This document shows positions 7,463 through 14,400 of a stretch of DNA of 20,662 nt, in pieces. The first letter of the stretch is position 1. Every line of letters starts with the position of its first letter. Both the position numbers and the translations under genes were made by a program. Origin of the DNA: Deltaproteobacteria bacterium (lineage in GTDB: Bacteria > JAUYMQ01); NCBI GenBank assembly GCA_030698575.1, contig JAUYMQ010000181.1:1-20662 (forward strand). The letters run 5' to 3'. The notes under the pieces were generated by a model. It was not told where the DNA came from. It did no database searches and worked only from the letters and a program-made list of their open reading frames with translations.

Positions 7463-8087
7463 CGAGATAAGCCTGCACCGAATACCAGATTCGCGCCTCC
7501 ACTTCGGCGGGTGTACCGGAGGCGTCCAGGCGCCGGATGGCGGGGTCGTCGAAGCTGTCGAAAAGCGCGGCCACGCGGGTCAGATATTCCGTTGACTCAT
7601 AAGAAGCCTCTACCCCCTCCGGGCGCCCGCGCGCGATGCGTTCGAGACTCGTGGCGGGATCGATGCGCAGCAGAAGGACAAGATCGGGACGCGGGAAGAG
7701 CGCCTCGTTCATCTCGCGGATCCGGACCGGATCGAGGCCGAGGGCGCCCTGGTAAGCCATCGTCGAAAAATAGTATCTGTCGGTGACAACAATTTTCCCC
7801 GCGTTCAGCGCGGGACGGATGGTGCGCTCCACGTCTTCCATCCGATCGCGGAGAAACCAGTCCAGTTCGTCCTCCGGCGGAACATCCCGTCGCCCCTGCC
7901 TGGCCAGCCGCCGGATGCGCTTGCCCCACTCGCCCTCGGTGGGCTCGCGGGTCGACGCTACCGGCCAGCCCGCGGCCTCGAGGCCCGCCGCCAGGTTACG
8001 CGCCTGGGTGCTCTTCCCCGTGCCGTCGATGCCCTCGAGGGCCACGAGGACGCCCTTCTCGAGCCTCCCCGGCTTCGCGACGCCCAT
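7446..8087 (-). CDS. tmk: Thymidylate kinase (dTMP kinase)
   Basis: It phosphorylates dTMP to dTDP with ATP for DNA synthesis. With the ATG at 8087 the protein has 213 residues, the normal length. The P-loop is GIDGTGKST (19-27), the substrate motif TREPT (46-50) replaces the commoner TREPGG, DRY is at 103-105, and AYQGALG (111-117) follows S108. The P-loop has no arginine, so the catalytic arginine should come from the lid, where R150, R153 and R155 lie. The frame stays open further upstream with another ATG at 8117. I chose 8087 because AGAGGCGGTAAGAGG precedes it and little sequence then comes before the first strand. It is divergent from the mS38/bS22-like gene and overlaps the membrane glycosyltransferase gene downstream by 17 bases. 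The TREPT(E/D)G variant resembles dTMP kinases of Myxococcota-like bacteria, from memory. Confidence 0.94.
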   Translation of the reverse strand: MGVAKPGRLEKGVLVALEGIDGTGKSTQARNLAAGLEAAGWPVASTREPTEGEWGKRIRRLARQGRRDVPPEDELDWFLRDRMEDVERTIRPALNAGKIVVTDRYYFSTMAYQGALGLDPVRIREMNEALFPRPDLVLLLRIDPATSLERIARGRPEGVEASYESTEYLTRVAALFDSFDDPAIRRLDASGTPAEVEARIWYSVQAYLDEHAR

Positions 8088-8166
8088 GCCTCTTACCGCC
8101 TCTGCGTGTAGTCGCATCCTGAGCGGCGCGATCTCTGGGGATAGGAGCGCCGCCGGAGCGGCGAAC

Positions 8167-8172
8167 AGTCTA
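8167..8172 (-). promoter_or_regulatory. Candidate -10 element for tmk
   Basis: On the minus strand TAGACT (8172-8167) lies in GTGCTAGACTG, a common -10 setting, and is 79 bases before the chosen tmk ATG. I see no good -35 at 16-18 bases. It would fire divergently from the promoter at 8229-8257. Confidence 0.3.
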
Positions 8173-8228
8173 GCACGGGGGACCGGGAGCGACGGAACGG
8201 GCCCGCGCGCACGGGCGTTGCGGGCGCG

Positions 8229-8257
8229 TTGACAAAGGAAGGGCTGATTCCTATACT
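8229..8257 (+). promoter_or_regulatory. Near-consensus sigma-70 promoter for the mS38/bS22-like gene
   Basis: TTGACA (8229-8234) is a perfect -35, followed by a 17-base spacer and TATACT (8252-8257), 5 of 6 matches to the -10 consensus. Transcription should start near 8264, giving a leader of about 46 bases before the TTG at 8310. It is the best promoter match I found in the window and suits a highly expressed ribosomal gene. Confidence 0.8.
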
Positions 8258-8309
8258 CCGGCGGCCTCGGATGCCCGAGAGCACCCACCAGGACCCCAGG
8301 AGAATCTCA

Positions 8310-8405
8310 TTGGGAAGCGTAGTTAAGAAGCGGCGGAAGAAGATTCGCAAGCACAAGCAGAAGAAGCTCCGCCGGAAGATGCGCCACCAGCGCCGCAAGC
8401 GCTAG
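8310..8405 (+). CDS. AURKAIP1/COX24-domain mini protein (mS38/bS22-like ribosomal protein)
   Basis: A 31-codon gene reads TTG GGA AGC GTA GTT and ends at TAG (8403-8405). The product begins MGSVVKKRRKKIRKHKQ and ends MRHQRRKR; almost every residue is K, R, H or Q. This is the short AURKAIP1/COX24 family (DUF1713). Its mycobacterial member (GSVIKKRRKRM at the start) is ribosomal protein bS22 of the small subunit, and its mitochondrial relatives are mS38. By homology it should bind 16S rRNA near the decoding region. The TTG start is supported by AGGAG 7 bases upstream, the strong promoter at 8229-8257 and the exact match of the GSV(V/I)KKRRK start. Automated callers often miss genes this short. 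The last four bases, CTAG, overlap the giant TPR gene's stop on the other strand. Confidence 0.9.
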   Translation: MGSVVKKRRKKIRKHKQKKLRRKMRHQRRKR

Positions 8406-11400
8406 GGCGCCGCCTCGACGGTATCCAGATATATCTCCTCCGAGATGAACGCCAGAAGCCCCCGCGCTGCGCGGGAGGCCGCCAGCGCTGCGCTGATCGA
8501 ATCGCGATCGGGATCGATCTCGGACAATCCCTGTTCGCGTGACGCGACGCCGAAGAGCGCTCCGCCGGGATCCCGGCCTGCGATGAGCGCCGCGCGATCG
8601 GCCGTCCGCGCGTGCGCGGCTGCCAGGCAGGCCAGCGCTTCATCATCAAGAGATTCCAGTTCAGCGAGGACCTTTCGCACCCGCCGACGGTTTTTCCAGG
8701 TGACCGCCGTCCCGGCCACGCCGGCGCCGGTCTCCCTCTTCATACCCTGCGGACCCCTATCGAGCCCCGCGGCCTTCCTGAGCGCCGCAAGCGCGACGCG
8801 TAGCGAAGGCGCGCCGCAACCGGCCGGCCCTTGCTCCAGCGCGATGCGGGCCGCCACACGGTGGCAGAGATATCTCCAGACAGACCCGGCCAGCCGGCTG
8901 ATCTCTTCCTCGCGGGCGCCGATGGCGATGCGTTCTCCGCCAAGAACGACGAGCGGCTCGCCCGGTGAGGGGAGTGCGAGGACAGGAAGCTCGAGAAGCC
9001 CCCATTGCCTCAGAACTTCGCCGAGCGTCTGCGCTCGTTCGCCGAGGGCGGCGGGGCCAGCCCCGGCCGGGGCATCCGGCAGAAGAAGGCTCCATCCGCC
9101 CTGGAGCGCCTCGATGAGGGGTGCGAGATCAAGGGGCGCATCGAGGGCTTCGCGAAACGGGCCGCGCTGCTGGAAGCGATCCCGCCACGGCAGGAAGTCT
9201 CGCTCCGCCGGCGCCTCTGAGGCCGGGCTCTCCCAGACCGGGCTGGTCTCTCCGCCAAGGAGGCGATGGATCGCAGCCACGTCGCGGCAGCCCCCCGTTC
9301 GCCGCTGGAACCAGTAGATTCCTCCCAGGCCGCGCCATGCGGAAGCGCGTAGCGGCTCCTGCTCAATCAGGCTCCGGTAGACCACCGCAGCCTCGCCGTA
9401 AGTATCGGCGCTCCCCGAGAGGATCTCCGCGAGCCGCTCCTTCAGCTTCGCGTTACCGGGCTCGAGCGCCATGAGCGCGCGCAGGCTTCGCGCAGCCCCC
9501 TCGGGCTCGTAGAGCCTGTCGGCGTAGACGTCAGCAAGCCGCGAGAGGAGCGGCAGGTGGGCCTCGCATGGCTCCACCCGCTCGAAGTAAGCCTCGATGA
9601 AGCCCGCCAGCCGCGGCCAGTTCTCCCGCGCCTCGCAGATGGCCACGGCCAGTTCCACGGCCGCCAGCCCGTCTCCAGGCAACTCGATTGAGCGGCGCAG
9701 GCAACCGAGAGCGTTCTGCTCTTCGCCGAATCCTTCCCACCACACGCGACCAAGGTCGCTCTGGTCGCGGGCGTCCTCACGGAGGCCGGCGAGTGATTCG
9801 AGATAGGCGCCCGCCTCGCGCCATGAACTCGAAGCGAGCGCGTGATCTGCCAGGCGGCGGAGACTGTCAGTGTGATCGGGGTGGGCCGAGAGCGCTTCGC
9901 GAAGCCAACCGTAGGCGCGGGGCTTCTGGCCGTCGATGGCATCGAGGATCTCGGCGCCGTGATAGAGAGCCTCGGCGCGCAGCTCATCGCTCGGCGCCGC
10001 CATGGCGGCTTCCCGCCAGGCGGTCGCGGCTTCCACGCCACGGCCGAGAGACGTCATCAACTCTGCCCGGAGCAGCCGGAGGTCGTACCGATCGGGCTCT
10101 GCGCCGAGGGCGCCCTCGGCTGCCACGAGCCCCGTTTCGGGCCGACCGAGCGCCTGCTCGGCCCTCGCGATGCCGTGGAGCGCAGCGGTTCGCTCATCGC
10201 TTGCGATCCCTTGCGCATTGGCCACCCGGGTGTGCGCATCCCTTGCGCTCGCCCACTCCCCGGCCTGCAGATAGAGACCGCCGAGCGCCTGCCATGCGTC
10301 GGTCAGCGCGGGCGCAAGCCTCACGGCCTTCGTGAGCGCGCGAACTGCTGCGTCGCTCTCGCCGAGCTGGCTATGCGAAAGGCCGAGCATCAGGGCAAGG
10401 CCGGCCGTCCGCCGACGCCCCCGCCCATCGCCGTCAAGCGCGAGCGCGCGGGAAAGATGGGCGCAGGCCGATTCATGATCGCCGCGCTGGTGTTTGATCT
10501 CGCCGAATCGCGCGAGTGCCTCGTTGCATCCGCTGTCGAGCGCAATCGCGCGCTCGTAGCAGGCCTCTGCCCGCTCCAGGTCGTGCAGCTTGTCCTGACA
10601 GATCACCCCGAGATCGGCCGCGAGCGCCGCCGCGCCACGGCCCACAGGCATGCCGTTCAGGAGCCGCTCGAGGGATGCAGCCGCGCCCTCGAAGTCCCCC
10701 TCGCCCTCGTACAAGCGGCGGAGAGAGGCAAGGCCGGCCGCCATGCCCGGATTGATCGACACCGCATCTTCGAGAAACGCGATGGCGCGCGCCGGATCTC
10801 CGGCCTGCTCGCAGGCCCCGGCCATGCGCGCCAGCACCTCGCTCCGCGCGTTGGCGTCGGAAGTGATTTCAGCCAGGCGCCCCAGGGCGTTCAGATGGTC
10901 TTCGAGCCTCCCCAGGCGCGCGTGCAGGGCGGCGAGTTCATCGAGTACGGGTGCGGCGTCGGTGCCAGGCACGACGGCCCGCTCGTAGCTCTGGATTGCG
11001 TCCTCGGGTCGTCCGACGGGCCCCGCTTCAAGGCGCGCGCGCTCGAGACAGATCTCCCCTTCGCGCGCTTGTGACGGATCGAGCGATAGCTCGCGCCCGA
11101 GAGAGCGATGGAGCGCCTCGTGGTCTTCGAGAGCCCGGTAGAGATCCTGCTGTTTCCGGAGAGCCCCGAGGTGATCGGGCACGAGGGCGAGCGCTCGCTC
11201 ATACTCGGCGGCGGCGGCGGCCAATGCGCCGAGATGCTCCTCTTCGATCACCGCGAGATCCAGAGAAAGCGAGAGCAGCCTCTCGTCGTCGACGGGGGTT
11301 TCGCGTTCGCAGCGGAGCATCGCGGCCAGGTCGTGCCAACGCGCGAGCCTTCGGTAGAGCGACTGAAGGCGGTGCATGCACTCCACCGCCGCCGGCTCGC

Positions 11401-14400
11401 GGCTGAGCCAGGCCTGGTAGGCCGCCACGGCCTCGTCGAACCGCCAGAGACGCGCCTCCGCCAGTTCTCCGAGCGCCGCGTAGAGCGACGGCTTTTCGTC
11501 CTCGGCAGCAATCTCGATCATCTCCTCGAGGAGCCGGCGGGCTTCCTCGAAACGCCCTTCCCTTTCGAGCAGTTCCAGAAGCGCCGGCCGGGCGTTCGCG
11601 CCCTGCTCCGGCGTGGCGCCCTCATCCAGCAGCGCGTAAAGGTGCTCGATGGCGCGCGGCCGCTCGGCGGGATGCGGCGCGAGGAGATCGGCCTGGCGCT
11701 GCCGCAACCGGACTCGCCGCGCCGGATCGGGCGTGCCCGCGATGAGCCGCTCGATCGCCGCCGCGCCGTCGCGCCAGCGCCCGAGTGCGGGCGCGCTTTC
11801 CGCCACCGCGTTGAGCGCGTCCGGGGTGTCGGGTTCGATGGCCAGGATGCGCATCCAGGCGCCCAGGGCGCGATGGGGGTCCTTGAGGCGCGTCTCGCAA
11901 AGGCGCGCGAGCACCCGCAGTCGCGCCGTGACGCCGGCGCCGCGGCCGGAGACCCGCGTTTCGATCAGATCGGTCAGCGACCGCCATTCACTCCGCGCTT
12001 CCAGCAACCGCTCGAGGCGATCCTTCGCGTCGCCCGAGCCGGGATCTGCTTCGATCCACATCTTGCAGTACTCCGCCGCGCGGCCCGTCCGGCCCAGCGA
12101 TTCCTCCCAGAGACGGGCCAGCGTCGAGAGGACGAACGTGAGTTCATCCCGCGGCGGCGGGAGCTCCAGGTAGATCTCCAGCGCCTCCACCGCGCCCGCC
12201 CCGTCCCCTTTCAGGAGCGAAAGATCCGCAATTGCGCGCAGCAATTCAGCCTCAGGCGCGCCGAGATCGAGCGCCCGCCGGTAGTGCGCCAGTGCTCGCG
12301 CGCTGCGCCCGGGCAGTTCCCTCAGCGCGCCGGCCGCTTGCAGACGCAGCGACCGTTCCTCGTCGAGCGAGGTAGCTAATAAGATTCGGCGCTCGCAGAG
12401 CGCGGCCAGATCTTCCTTCCGGCCCTGCAAATTAAGAATTCGAGCGAGCGCGGCATGCGCGGCGTGCCCGCCAGGGGCGCCGGCGCCGTCGTCGAGAGCC
12501 CGGCGATAGGCCTGCTCGGCAAGATCGATTCGATCGGTCGCCTCCCAGGCTGCGCCGGCGGCGGCCCGGAGATCGACGGCTTCCACGCCCGATCGGATGC
12601 GAGCGGCGCGATTCTCGAGGTGCGCCCCCAGAGCATCGTGGGCGCCCATGCGCTCCAGCAAGTGCCGGCGCTCTTTGAAGCGCAGAGCGCCTTCGGGATC
12701 GAGGTCGCAGGCGCGGCCGTAGGCTTCGGCCGCTGCGGCGTTGTGCCCCCCGGAATCCGGCTCGGCCGAGAGATAATCGCCATAGCGCGCCCATATGCCG
12801 GCGGCTTCGCGGCACCCCATCGGATCAGAGGGTTCGCCGACATCCTTCAACAGGTCCGGGTAGAGATCCGCGAGCGAGCGTCGATCGCCGAGCCGCGTCC
12901 AGAGCGCCTCGAGCTTCAACGCGACACGGCAGCGGGATGCGACCCCTTCCGAAGCCGCCAGCGCCTGACGGTAGGCGTCTGCCGCTTCGGCCGACTCCTT
13001 CAGATGATCAGCCAGCAGATCCCCCAGACGCTCGCAGTCAGCGGCGCGCCGTCCGCCCTCCTCGGGGACCGGCAGCACCTCGATCCGCTCGCGCAGGATT
13101 CGCGCCAGGGTGCGGTGGCGGTGATGGGTTACTGCGAGGCGCTCAAGCAGGTCGCGGGCATCCTCATTCGAGGGATCGAGCTCGAGTGCGCGCTCCAGCT
13201 CGCCCATTGCGTCGTGATCACGGCCGAACTTCGTGTGGAGAATGACGGCGGCGCGGTAAGTGGCCGCCGCCCGCAGGTGCTGCCCGGATTCCTCCCTTGC
13301 AAGCGTTTCGAGGACGCCCAGCAGTTCCTCCCACCTTCGCTCGTCTTCACATAGCCGCGCCATCGCCCTGAGCGACGGAAGCGAAGCCGGATCGATCTGG
13401 CGGGCCTGGCGGTAAAGGATCAACGCCTGGTCAGGCCGGTGAAAACGCTCTTCCCAGAGGGTGGCGAGCTGGAGCGTGACGTCCATCTGCGCTTCCGTTC
13501 CCTCGGCGAGGGAAAGGCGGCGCGAGAGGGCATCGAGCAGCTCATTGTAGCGCCCGGCTGCCTCGAGGCGCGTTCCCATGACAGCCAGGACGTCGTCACT
13601 CTCGGCGCCGAGATCCACTATCTGCTTGCAGACGTCGATCGTGCGAGCATGGCCGGCGGCTTCCGCGCCTTCACTGGCCAGCGCAACGCGGAAGGCCTCG
13701 CGGGCAAGGGCGATTCTCTGTTCGGGCTCCTCGGCGACAGCGAGCGACGATTCGATGAGACCAGACAGCCCCTCGAGATCGCCGCGCGCCTCCAGGCGCC
13801 GGAACAGGCGCGCCTGGGCTTCGGTATGCTCGGGCACTGCTGCGATTACCTCGCGAAGCGTCGACTCCGCCCCGGCCGCCTCATCGAGGGCGGTTTCCTG
13901 AATGTGCGCAATTTCGACCAGGGCATCTCCCCAGGTGTACGGAGCGACCTCGCGCTGCCGATCGGCCTCCTCACGCAGGAGCCCGACGAGTTCATCCCAT
14001 GCCTCGCTTTTGGCCAGCGCGCGGTGCAACTGCTGTTGCACGGCTGGATCCCCGGGACGGGCAACTGCGACGGCGCGGTAGTGAGTGAGCGCCCTGGCGC
14101 CCTGTCCGAGTCTTTCCTCCAGGATTTCCCCGAGCGAGAGGTGGAGTGCCAGCGCGCGCCGGGGTTCCGGCGAGCACGCGAGCTCGTCCTCGACGAGCCT
14201 CGCGACCTCCGCCCAGCGCCCGGCCCTTTCATAGTGATCACGGAGTCGCTCCCGGGCCATGTCGTTCCCTGGCGAGGCAGCGAGCGCTTCCTCCCACAGC
14301 GAGACGGCACGGTCGGCATTGTCCAGCGGCCCTTCCCAGAGGGCGGCTCGCGCCCCGGCGATCTCGCCCCGGCGGGCACCCTCTCCCGAAAGATCCGCCT

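Noticed and set aside
8088-8288. Longer tmk start giving a 280-residue protein
   Set aside because: It would run across the divergent promoter region and add 67 residues with no counterpart in dTMP kinases. The ATG at 8087 fits family length.
9842-12379. Frames of 410-423 codons on the plus strand opposite the TPR gene
   Set aside because: The minus-strand frame is continuous for 2,729 residues with a regular repeat; the plus-strand frames are its shadows.
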